Made by a program: the position numbers and the translations under genes. The notes under the pieces were generated by a model. That model made no database searches. It was not told the DNA's origin and saw nothing but the letters and a program-made list of their open reading frames with translations. Source: Chth-196 sp044370935 (GTDB lineage: Bacteria > Verrucomicrobiota > Verrucomicrobiia > Chthoniobacterales > Chthoniobacteraceae). From it: 6,994 bases of DNA. Where the stretch lies: assembly GCA_044370935.1 (NCBI GenBank), contig JBILUQ010000211.1:1-6994 (forward strand). Reading direction: 5' to 3'. Positions within the stretch are counted from its first letter, which is position 1; each line of letters opens with the position of its first letter. Below are positions 1-6,994 of this stretch, piece by piece.

Positions 1-134
1 GCCGTCGCCGGAATCCAGAAGGCGGTGCTCCTTCCAGGAGCTCGTAAGGACATGAATTTCCACGGGATGACGACCGTAAGGCGCCCCCGCCGGAAATCCA
101 GTTCGGTTTTGGGTGCGGTTATTTGCAGCGCCAT
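1..134 (-). CDS. possible 5' end of an unrecognised protein, cut by the left edge
   Basis: Reading leftwards from an ATG at 134-132, the frame stays open to the window edge (44 codons, starting MALQITAPKTELDFRRGRL). A second in-frame ATG lies seven codons upstream at 155-153, so the start is uncertain. No Shine-Dalgarno motif precedes either ATG, but this holds for every gene in the window. I recognise no family; the visible part is rich in Arg and in short hydrophobic strands. If real, the gene is divergent from dnaK and shares its upstream region. A competing plus-strand frame is open from 1 to a TGA at 148-150, is equally short and is also unrecognised. The choice of the minus strand is therefore a weak inference, based on a plausible start codon and a divergent layout. 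Confidence 0.3.
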   Translation of the reverse strand, partial: MALQITAPKTELDFRRGRLTVVIPWKFMSLRAPGRSTAFWIPAT

Positions 135-159
135 ACTGTCGCACTTTTGACCCATGTCT

Positions 160-188
160 GACCTTGATGTGTGCCATAGCACTTGGTC
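160..188. promoter_or_regulatory. imperfect dyad upstream of dnaK, possible operator
   Basis: The sequence contains GTGC-CATA-GCAC (171-182) flanked by GACC (160-163) and GGTC (185-188). These arms could pair, although the inner spacers are unequal (7 and 2 bases). The motif GCACTT also occurs twice, at 141-146 and 179-184. The element resembles half of a CIRCE site (ATAGCACTT against TTAGCACTC), but the second CIRCE arm at the required 9-base spacing is absent. It lies in the noncoding region before dnaK, where a heat-shock operator would be expected. Function is inferred from position only. Confidence 0.22.
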
Positions 189-197
189 TGTCTCAGG

Positions 198-238
198 TTA
201 AGTTTCTCGAAAATATCATGTAAAATATTGAGGTTCAA
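198..238. promoter_or_regulatory. AT-rich candidate promoter region for dnaK and a possible divergent gene
   Basis: This is the most AT-rich stretch before dnaK. On the plus strand, TAAAAT at 221-226 matches 5 of 6 bases of a sigma-70 -10 box and is directly preceded by TG, but the base 17 upstream begins only a poor -35 (TTAAGT, 198-203). On the minus strand, TTGAAC (238-233) and TATTTT (215-210) are separated by 17 bases and would point toward the left-edge reading frame. No sigma-32 (CTTGAA/CCCCAT) pair and no full CIRCE element is visible. Both assignments are weak, since sigma-factor consensus sequences from Escherichia coli may not apply to this phylum. Confidence 0.22.
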
Positions 239-317
239 TGGTTAAACGCGATCAATGGTCTGTGGCCCGGCCTTTGCTGTTTGGGGGATGCGTAAGCAAA
301 ACAAACCTCTCTGAATT

Positions 318-2255
<1,938 letters not shown>

Positions 2256-2269
2256 GACTCAACCAACAC

Positions 2270-2303
2270 AAATTTCGGGGGAAACAGTTTCTCCAGAAAA
2301 TTT
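2270..2303 (+). promoter_or_regulatory. intercistronic hairpin between dnaK and groES
   Basis: An imperfect inverted repeat begins 14 bases after the dnaK stop. The outer arms are AAATTT at 2270-2275 and 2298-2303. The inner arms, 2278-2285 and 2287-2294, pair over eight positions around a centre at 2286, with one G-T wobble (GGGGAAAC against GTTTCTCC). The innermost pairs must open to form a loop. No T run follows, so a classic intrinsic terminator is unlikely. Possible roles, all inferred, are protection of the dnaK 3' end, RNA processing, or partial attenuation that sets the dnaK:groESL ratio. Confidence 0.5.
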
Positions 2304-2316
2304 ACAGCGCACAAAG

Positions 2317-2344
2317 CGGGGTTCGAGCGACAGCTCGGGGTTCG
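2317..2344 (+). repeat. 9-base direct repeat overlapping a small stem-loop
   Basis: CGGGGTTCG occurs at 2317-2325 and again at 2336-2344, 19 bases apart. Overlapping both copies is a perfect stem, CGAGC (2324-2328) and GCTCG (2333-2337), with loop GACA. It is the second possible RNA structure in the dnaK-groES spacer and has no T tract after it. It may be a binding or processing element, or chance in a GC-rich stretch. Confidence 0.35.
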
Positions 2345-2363
2345 CTGAGGCACCGTAAACCTG

Positions 2364-2399
2364 AAAACCAAAACCAACAGAACAACCAGAAATACCACC
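2364..2399 (+). promoter_or_regulatory. A/C-rich translation leader of groES without Shine-Dalgarno motif
   Basis: The 36 bases before the groES ATG are almost entirely A and C, with two G (2380 and 2389) and one T. There is no purine-rich anti-Shine-Dalgarno complement at the usual 5-10 base spacing. Such unstructured leaders are compatible with initiation that relies on ribosomal protein S1 or on an open mRNA rather than on 16S rRNA pairing. The mechanism is an inference; the base composition is directly visible. Confidence 0.5.
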
Positions 2400-2693
2400 A
2401 TGGCAGTCAAAATTCGACCCCTCGGTGATCGGGTTCTTGTAAAACCGATCGAGGAAGCAGAAGTGAAAAAGGGCGGGATCATTATTCCCGACACCGCAAA
2501 AGAAAAGCCGCAGGAAGGCGAAGTCGTTGCCGTCGGCACTGGCAAGCGTGACGAAAACGGCAAGCACATCGACTTCGTTGTGAAGAAGGGGGACAAGGTC
2601 CTCATCTCCAAATACGGCGGAACCGAAGTGAAGCTCGATGGGACCACACACCTCATCATGCGCGAAGACGACATCCTGGGAATCATTGGCTAA
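2400..2693 (+). CDS. groES: co-chaperonin GroES (Hsp10)
   Basis: This 97-residue protein has the usual length for GroES, the heptameric lid that closes the GroEL cage in the cytosol. The start MAVKIRPLGDRVLVKP is the family signature. The mobile loop is at residues 24-40, with the GroEL-contacting hydrophobic stretch GGIIIPDTA at 25-33, followed by the beta-barrel motif GEVVAVGTGK (40-49). The C-terminal half contains GDKVLISKYGGTEVK and the terminal MREDDILGIIG strand. The gene begins 144 bases after dnaK and ends 47 bases before groEL, and is probably transcribed with groEL at least. No promoter matching known consensus sequences is evident in the dnaK-groES spacer. The reading frame and start are unambiguous. 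Confidence 0.98.
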   Translation: MAVKIRPLGDRVLVKPIEEAEVKKGGIIIPDTAKEKPQEGEVVAVGTGKRDENGKHIDFVVKKGDKVLISKYGGTEVKLDGTTHLIMREDDILGIIG

Positions 2694-2703
2694 GGCCGGG
2701 CCC

Positions 2704-2740
2704 ACTTTCACTACAACCCCAATACAAATAATTAAACAAC
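2704..2740 (+). promoter_or_regulatory. G-free translation leader of groEL
   Basis: All 37 bases from 2704 to the groEL ATG lack G. They are mainly A and C with some T. No Shine-Dalgarno sequence can therefore exist here. Just before it, GGCCGGGCCC (2694-2703) forms a compact palindrome-like block directly after the groES stop codon. The G-free stretch should be unstructured in mRNA, which would suit a very highly translated gene. That role is inferred. Confidence 0.5.
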
Positions 2741-4375
2741 ATGGCAGCTAAACAACTCCTGTTCGACGAAGCCGCAAGGCACGCGCTTTTGCGCGGCGTC
2801 GAAAAACTCGCGAAAACCGTCAAGGCAACCCTCGGGCCGTCGGGACGCAATGTGATTCTCGACAAAAAATTCGGATCACCAACGATCACCAAGGACGGAG
2901 TCACCGTCGCCAAGGAAATCGAGTTGGAAGATCCTTATGAAAACATGGGCGCACAGCTCGTTCGCGAAGTGGCATCCAAGACCAGCGACATGGCTGGAGA
3001 CGGAACCACAACTGCGACCGTTCTCGCCGAAGCAATCTACCGCGAAGGTCTCAAGAATGTGACCGCGGGCGCAAACCCAACCTCGCTCCAGCGCGGCATC
3101 CACAAGGCTGTGGAAGCAATCGTGGCGGAACTCGGCAAGATTTCCAAGAAGGTCAAGGACCGGACTGAAATCGCACAGGTCGCAACGGTTTCCGCTAACT
3201 GGGACGCTGCAATCGGCAACATCATCGCCGATGCAATGGACAAGGTTGGCAAGGACGGAACCATCACGGTTGAAGAGGCGAAGTCCATCGAAACCACCCT
3301 CGACGTCGTTGAAGGGATGCAGTTCGACAAGGGCTACATCTCCCCTTACTTCGTGACCAATTCGGAGAGCATGGAAGCAATCCTCGACTCGCCCTACATC
3401 CTCCTTCACGAGAAGAAGATTTCCAGCCTCAAGGACATCCTCCCCGTGTTGGAGAAGGTTGCAAAGACTGGCAAGCCTCTGTTGATCATCTCCGAAGACG
3501 TCGAAGGCGAAGCCCTCGCGACCCTCGTTGTGAACAAGCTCCGCGGCACTCTCCAGATTGCTGCAGTGAAGGCTCCGGGATTCGGCGATCGCCGCAAGGC
3601 AATGCTCGAAGACATCGCAGTCCTCACCGGCGGCCGCCTGATTACCGAAGACCTCGGGATCAAGCTCGAAAGCCTCGGCCTCGATGATCTCGGCCGTTGC
3701 AAACGCATCACCATCGACAAGGAAAACACCACGATCGTCGAAGGATCCGGCAAGCAGGCCGACATCCAGGGACGCGTGGCGCAGATTCGCCGTCAGATCG
3801 CTGAAACCACCTCCGATTACGACCGTGAGAAGCTCCAGGAGCGCCTCGCCAAGCTCGCAGGGGGCGTTGCAGTGATCAACGTCGGTGCTGCTACCGAAAC
3901 CGAGATGAAGGAAAAGAAGGCTCGCGTGGAAGACGCATTGCACGCAACGCGTGCAGCGGTCGAAGAAGGGATCGTCCCAGGAGGCGGTGTCGCTTTGATC
4001 CGTGCACAGCGCGTGCTTGAGAAGCTCCATCTCGAAGGAGACGAGAAGATCGGCGCAGGCATCGTGAGCCGCGCGATCGAGGCACCTCTTCGTCAGCTGG
4101 CAGACAATGCCGGTTTGGAAGGTGCGCTTATCGTTTCCGAAGCGAAGCGTCGCAAGGGCAACGAAGGTCTGAACATCGCCACCGGCGAATGGATCGATCT
4201 CGTAAAGGCCGGCGTCGTTGATCCGACTAAGGTGACCCGCAGCGCGCTCCAGCACGCAGCTTCGATCTCCGGTCTGCTCCTCACCACAGAAGCTGTGGTG
4301 ACCGAGTTGCCCGAGAAGAAGTCAGCCCCAGCCGGTGATCCGCATCACGGACACGGCGGTGGAATGGACTACTAA
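2741..4375 (+). CDS. groEL: chaperonin GroEL (Hsp60)
   Basis: This 544-residue protein is full length for a group I chaperonin, the tetradecameric ATP-driven folding cage of the cytosol. The equatorial domain holds the nucleotide motifs LGPSGRNV (31-38) and GDGTTTATVLAE (86-97, with Asp87 and Thr89-91), and the ATPase-critical Asp398 in RVEDALHATRAAVEEG. The chaperonin signature AAVEEGIVPGGG is at 405-416. The apical domain includes SPYFVTN (201-207) and the hydrophobic substrate/GroES-binding helices around 230-270. APGFGDRRKAML (278-289) is conserved. The tail is atypical: residues 527-544 end in DPHHGHGGGMDY, His/Gly-rich with a single GGM instead of a run of GGM repeats. The N-terminus MAAKQLLFDEAARHALLRGV is of the type I associate with Verrucomicrobiota and Planctomycetota. 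The gene is followed by a strong terminator 25 bases downstream. Confidence 0.98.
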   Translation: MAAKQLLFDEAARHALLRGVEKLAKTVKATLGPSGRNVILDKKFGSPTITKDGVTVAKEIELEDPYENMGAQLVREVASKTSDMAGDGTTTATVLAEAIYREGLKNVTAGANPTSLQRGIHKAVEAIVAELGKISKKVKDRTEIAQVATVSANWDAAIGNIIADAMDKVGKDGTITVEEAKSIETTLDVVEGMQFDKGYISPYFVTNSESMEAILDSPYILLHEKKISSLKDILPVLEKVAKTGKPLLIISEDVEGEALATLVVNKLRGTLQIAAVKAPGFGDRRKAMLEDIAVLTGGRLITEDLGIKLESLGLDDLGRCKRITIDKENTTIVEGSGKQADIQGRVAQIRRQIAETTSDYDREKLQERLAKLAGGVAVINVGAATETEMKEKKARVEDALHATRAAVEEGIVPGGGVALIRAQRVLEKLHLEGDEKIGAGIVSRAIEAPLRQLADNAGLEGALIVSEAKRRKGNEGLNIATGEWIDLVKAGVVDPTKVTRSALQHAASISGLLLTTEAVVTELPEKKSAPAGDPHHGHGGGMDY

Positions 4376-4400
4376 GCCGCGTTACAGACGTTAACTGATT

Positions 4401-4442
4401 AAAAAGCTGCCGGATCTCGAAAGGGGTCCGGCAGTTTTGTTT
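4401..4442. terminator. bidirectional intrinsic terminator between convergent genes
   Basis: A perfect 8-base-pair stem, CTGCCGGA (4407-4414) with TCCGGCAG (4427-4434), is extended by four more pairs, two of them G-U, up to a GAAA tetraloop (4419-4422) closed by C-G. On the plus strand it is followed by TTTTGTTT, terminating groEL. On the minus strand the five A at 4401-4405 become a T run, terminating the hydrolase transcript whose stop is at 4508. Stem, loop and both T tracts are directly visible. Confidence 0.92.
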
Positions 4443-4507
4443 AATGCTTCAAACTTGCAGTGTGCAACGTGGCCCGCAGCGCTGGAATTGGAGCGCAAAA
4501 CCCAAGG

Positions 4508-5860
4508 CTACTCTTTATTCGCCTCAGCCCCCACCAGCCGCCAGAACCAAGCGCGCAACTGCTCGGTGGACTGGCGATGGTCGAGGAACATCTCGGTGGA
4601 GTGCGCCCCGAGACCCGACGCGGCCCAGGTGACATGGGTCTGCATCACGTCCATTACCGGCTGAAATTTCGCATGCGAATTGTCGGTCTGGAAGACTGCC
4701 TTGCCCCTGAAACGCTCCGCGCGTTCGAGCGCACCTTGCAGTGTCGCGCCATTCCATCCGTCGCCGTCGTAATGCTGGCAAGCGTGAAACCCTTTCCACA
4801 GCGCCGCAATTCGCTCATGCCGCAACCCGATGTAACCGCATGCGATCGCACCCCGCGAGAAGCCGGTCAGAACGATATTCTTAAGGTCGCCGCCGAACTT
4901 GTCGCACACTTCTGACACCATCTGTATGGCGTAGTCCGCGGTGTCGTCTGGATTGCCCCATCCGCTTTCGACCGGTCTTTCAACCGTGCGATCCACAAAA
5001 GGCAGCCCCATACAGATTGCGCCTTTCCCTTTTGTCATTCCATAGCCGATGACGCATTGCTCCGGCAGACCGGTTGAATAGCAGCCAGGCGTAAAAAACA
5101 TGTTTCCTGGGTATTCGACGATGACTGGATACGTTTTTCCGGCCTGCCAGTCTTCGGGAAGATTGAGAACGCAGTAGGTGCCGGGCGTTTCATGAGCGGG
5201 CATTCGGTAGCGGACTCGCTTTCCAGGCAAGGGAGCGGAATCTTCGACGGCGGGAACATCAATACGGCCAGCGGGACGCTCCCATTCGGGGGCATCGCCC
5301 TGGGCGGTGATGGCGCGCACCTCGAGAGACACAGGTTTGGTCATTCGCGGATTCAGACGTATTTGGGCTGCGTCCCTCTGACCGGCCCTTCCCGCTGAAC
5401 TCGCCGGCTCTGAGAGCATGATCTGCAACTGACTCACATCATTTGGGTTAAGCTTCGGCGTCTTGTCTGGGTAAGTCGCGCGCAGGTCGCACGAGAACGT
5501 TCGCGCCTCGCCGGGGGAAAGAGTCGCCTGGTCAACCACGGCGTCCCTGCCTTGATTCCCGACCACCCACAGCATAATTCCGACGGGGTTGCCGCCTGTG
5601 TTCATAATCTCCGCGTTTACCGTGGCGCGCCTGCTCAAATCCCAGCCGCCCTTCGGCGCCGGAAGCACGGCCCATGCGTGCCGCTCGGCTTGCGCTGTGG
5701 AAAGGGCGAGCTTGCCATTGTTCCAAGTGGCCTGCATGTCCCGCAGTTCACTAAGATCGGATGCGCTTCGGATATGATCCGCGAGTGAAGTGGCCGCGCT
5801 TTGTGCAGAGGCACCAATCACAAATGGTGACATTAGCAAAAGGACTGCGGGAATGATCAT
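4508..5860 (-). CDS. secreted alpha/beta-hydrolase (esterase-like) with N-terminal accessory domain
   Basis: This 450-residue protein begins with a hydrophobic segment (residues 2-18) and a probable signal peptidase I site after ASA (17-19), so it is likely periplasmic or extracellular. Residues about 60-185 look like a beta-rich, possibly sandwich-fold accessory domain (it includes the segment HAWAVLPAPKGGWDL) that I cannot assign. Residues about 215-445 form an alpha/beta-hydrolase: strand YPVIVEYPGN (244-253), nucleophile elbow GFSRG (333-337, Ser335), probable acid Asp393 in FQTDNSH, and catalytic His420 in GLGAHSTEM. The layout resembles secreted esterases of the polyhydroxybutyrate-depolymerase or feruloyl/acetyl-xylan esterase type; the substrate is unknown. 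The ATG is the first possible start after an in-frame TGA ten codons upstream. Oddly, the signal lacks the usual basic residues before its hydrophobic core. No Shine-Dalgarno motif is visible. It lies 130 bases downstream of the dehydrogenase-subunit gene on the same strand. Confidence 0.8.
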   Translation of the reverse strand: MIIPAVLLLMSPFVIGASAQSAATSLADHIRSASDLSELRDMQATWNNGKLALSTAQAERHAWAVLPAPKGGWDLSRRATVNAEIMNTGGNPVGIMLWVVGNQGRDAVVDQATLSPGEARTFSCDLRATYPDKTPKLNPNDVSQLQIMLSEPASSAGRAGQRDAAQIRLNPRMTKPVSLEVRAITAQGDAPEWERPAGRIDVPAVEDSAPLPGKRVRYRMPAHETPGTYCVLNLPEDWQAGKTYPVIVEYPGNMFFTPGCYSTGLPEQCVIGYGMTKGKGAICMGLPFVDRTVERPVESGWGNPDDTADYAIQMVSEVCDKFGGDLKNIVLTGFSRGAIACGYIGLRHERIAALWKGFHACQHYDGDGWNGATLQGALERAERFRGKAVFQTDNSHAKFQPVMDVMQTHVTWAASGLGAHSTEMFLDHRQSTEQLRAWFWRLVGAEANKE

Positions 5861-5874
5861 GCCGGCTGCGATTT

Positions 5875-5908
5875 TCTCGAAGATTCTTTCTCAAAAATTG
5901 AGTCGAGA
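5875..5908 (-). promoter_or_regulatory. inverted repeat in the leader of the hydrolase gene
   Basis: Fourteen bases before the hydrolase ATG there are nested complementary arms. The outer arms are TCTCGA (5875-5880) and TCGAGA (5903-5908). The inner arms are CTCAA (5890-5894) and TTGAG (5898-5902) around three A. The inner and outer stems abut on one side and are separated by a nine-base bulge on the other. If transcribed, this could fold into a bulged hairpin close to the start codon and affect translation. It has no long T run after it in the minus direction, so it is unlikely to end the upstream gene. Regulatory function is inferred. Confidence 0.3.
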
Positions 5909-5990
5909 GAGCCGTCCCAGTTCGAAGTCCAAAGTCCCTCGATGAAGGTAAATCATCTCCCAGTAGACGTGAGCGCTGCTGAAATGCGAG

Positions 5991-6545
5991 TTAGATGGCC
6001 CAGGCTTTTTGCCCCGGTTTCATTGCAACAGCACCCTCGAAGCGCCCTGGAATCGGCAAATACTCCAGTGCTTTTGTTGCCCCTATTTCCGAGGAAAAAT
6101 ATCCGCCCACCGTTAGCGCACGCATCCTGAGAAAGAAGCCCTTTAAATGCACTGCCGCGTACTTCACCATTTCAATTTTTTGCTCGGCATCAAGCTGGTT
6201 GAAGGGTTTTAAGAACTTCTTCTGCGTTTCTTCCTCAAGCTTTCCGAGTTCGCGGTAGAATTCCTCCTGCTCAACGTAGCCGTAGCAATCACGCATCACG
6301 CGGATCACAAATTGATCAGCACCTGCGGCCTTAGCGCCGGGTGTGTCGGTTGTTGGAACAATGACGTCGGCTATCTCAGCGAGCAAAGCAGCGTTTTCAG
6401 GTGTCACGCGCACCCTCTGGCCGACATTTAGAATCTGTCCTGAAAGCCCGGCGCTTAACTCCGCGGATATCACTCCGCCCAAAATCCACGCGACGCGTTC
6501 AAGAGCCTCTCTGCGGTTAATGTGATGCTGGAATGAGTGAGTCAT
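5991..6545 (-). CDS. gluconate 2-dehydrogenase subunit 3 family protein
   Basis: This 184-residue protein matches the overall pattern of the gluconate 2-dehydrogenase subunit 3 family. These are small subunits that accompany FAD-dependent GMC-type oxidoreductases acting on sugars or polyols outside the cytoplasm. The N-terminus carries an RR pair (11-12) in NRREALERVAWILGG followed by a hydrophobic stretch, resembling a twin-arginine export signal. The family core includes LLAEIADVIVPTTDTPGAKAAG (about 54-75), then a helical segment (FYRELGKLEEETQKKFL), VGGYFSSEIGATKALEY and the terminal GQKAWAI. The neighbour downstream on the same strand is the hydrolase rather than the expected GMC oxidoreductase, so the catalytic partner must be elsewhere or absent. 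No Shine-Dalgarno motif precedes the ATG. The family is confident; the substrate and partner are unknown. Confidence 0.85.
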   Translation of the reverse strand: MTHSFQHHINRREALERVAWILGGVISAELSAGLSGQILNVGQRVRVTPENAALLAEIADVIVPTTDTPGAKAAGADQFVIRVMRDCYGYVEQEEFYRELGKLEEETQKKFLKPFNQLDAEQKIEMVKYAAVHLKGFFLRMRALTVGGYFSSEIGATKALEYLPIPGRFEGAVAMKPGQKAWAI

Positions 6546-6883
6546 GGGACCAAAGGGTAATTGGGGGGAGAACAGGGGAAAACGACACCGCTACGACTAC
6601 TGAGTCGGCGCAATGCTTGAAAGCATGAATTCTCTTGGGCAGATGAGGTACTCTGACACCCATCCAGGCGATGCGCAAACAACCTGAGCCCTTGCACTTC
6701 CGACATCAGTAAAAGCGCCGTGAGAACCGAGTTTGTCCAGATTATCTTAAACCGCTGTAGTAATTCACCCAGCGACTCGCCTCGGGACGAGTGAAACGGA
6801 CCCGCGCGGCATGAGCCGATGCGCGGTTTCAAGGTGGGCCTTACTGATTTGGTATGCGTGTTGCTGGTCGGTTGAAAGACGGA
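6546..6883. other. 338-base region without a convincing gene
   Basis: No recognisable coding sequence is found here. One minus-strand frame (6832-6542, 96 codons) would need a TTG start. Its stop overlaps the next gene's ATG as ATGA, but its product (rich in Ser, Arg, Cys and Pro, ending in SGVVFPCSPPNYPLVP) resembles no family I know. The region holds several inverted repeats: ATGCTT-GA-AAGCAT (6613-6626); ACTCG and CGAGT (6775-6779 and 6788-6792); and a GC-rich hairpin with CCGCGC (6802-6807) pairing GCGCGG (6821-6826), enclosing GGC-ATGA-GCC (6808-6817). It may hold the promoter of the dehydrogenase-subunit gene, or be the remnant of a decayed or dispersed element. I see no clear promoter boxes. 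Confidence 0.4.
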
Positions 6884-6994
6884 TCAATGAAGGTCCGCGA
6901 GTATCCTTTGGAAGACAGCAGCGCTCGGCGAAAATTCCTGGCCATGACGGCTCAATAATGCAACTTGCCGCTCAACAATGTCGCCTTGAAGACG
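6884..6994 (-). CDS. possible C-terminal end of a small helical protein, cut by the right edge
   Basis: Reading leftwards from the window edge, one minus-strand frame is open for 36 codons to a TGA at 6886-6884. The visible tail runs GDIVERQVALLSRHGQEF and ends QRILADLH. Its pattern (a helix ending in LLxRxGxxxS, a short turn, then a second helix ending LxxLH) recalls the ends of short alpha-helical hypothetical proteins that I associate mostly with proteobacteria, which end in a similar LH. The other two minus-strand frames close quickly. The resemblance is from memory and the start is outside the window, so the call is tentative. A short competing plus-strand frame from ATG 6887 gives only 23 codons. 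Confidence 0.33.
   Translation of the reverse strand, partial: RLQGDIVERQVALLSRHGQEFSPSAAVFQRILADLH

Noticed and set aside
172..200. CIRCE (HrcA operator) before dnaK
   Set aside because: Only one arm is similar. The second arm at the 9-base spacing matches about 3 of 9 bases.
2270..2344. Intrinsic terminator separating dnaK from groES
   Set aside because: The stems are present but neither is followed by a T run, so full termination is not supported.
2259..2711. Two minus-strand frames of about 145-150 codons covering groES
   Set aside because: GroES on the plus strand is unambiguous, and the antisense products have no family features.
2733..2756. Direct repeat TAAACAAC on both sides of the groEL start
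   Set aside because: The second copy is explained by the conserved Lys-Gln codons of GroEL within an A/C-rich context, so it is probably chance.
2876..4255. 459-codon open frame antisense to groEL
   Set aside because: It lies fully inside groEL and its product has no recognisable family. Long antisense frames are expected opposite strongly biased, GC-rich coding sequence.
4460..4915. 151-codon plus-strand frame opposite the hydrolase end
   Set aside because: It overlaps the C-terminal catalytic part of the hydrolase, whose Ser and His motifs support the minus strand.
5914..5939. Short repeated AAGTCC pattern between the two minus-strand genes
   Set aside because: It has only two short copies with no larger array, which is insufficient for a repeat element.

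Overview
The window looks like chromosomal DNA from a member of the Verrucomicrobiota. The evidence is the style of the GroEL and DnaK sequences, the dnaK-groES-groEL order, a secreted hydrolase next to a gluconate 2-dehydrogenase subunit 3-like protein (a family frequent in Verrucomicrobiota, Planctomycetota and Bacteroidota), and the lack of Shine-Dalgarno motifs before all five well-supported genes. The phylum call rests on recognising protein style, not on a database comparison.

Layout. Positions 1-134 may hold the 5' end of an unrecognised minus-strand gene that runs off the left edge. A noncoding region (about 135-317) follows, and then three plus-strand chaperone genes: dnaK (318-2255), groES (2400-2693) and groEL (2741-4375). 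A strong hairpin sits just after dnaK, and A/C-rich, nearly G-free leaders precede groES and groEL. A symmetrical terminator (4401-4442) closes groEL and also serves the convergent minus-strand genes.

On the minus strand there is a gluconate 2-dehydrogenase subunit 3-like protein with a twin-arginine-like N-terminus (6545-5991). After a 130-base gap comes a secreted alpha/beta-hydrolase with an N-terminal accessory domain (5860-4508). Upstream of these lies a region of about 340 bases with no convincing gene (6546-6883). At the right edge is the possible C-terminal end of another minus-strand protein (6994-6884).

Function. DnaK (Hsp70), GroES and GroEL are the core cytosolic folding machines, encoded together here without grpE, dnaJ or hrcA in view. 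The two minus-strand proteins are predicted to leave the cytoplasm and may belong to an unrelated periplasmic or extracellular carbohydrate or ester metabolism. No clear novel multi-gene system is visible. The points most worth following up are the Shine-Dalgarno-free G-depleted leaders, the dnaK-groES intercistronic hairpin, the unusual hydrolase, and the dehydrogenase subunit that lacks an adjacent catalytic partner.
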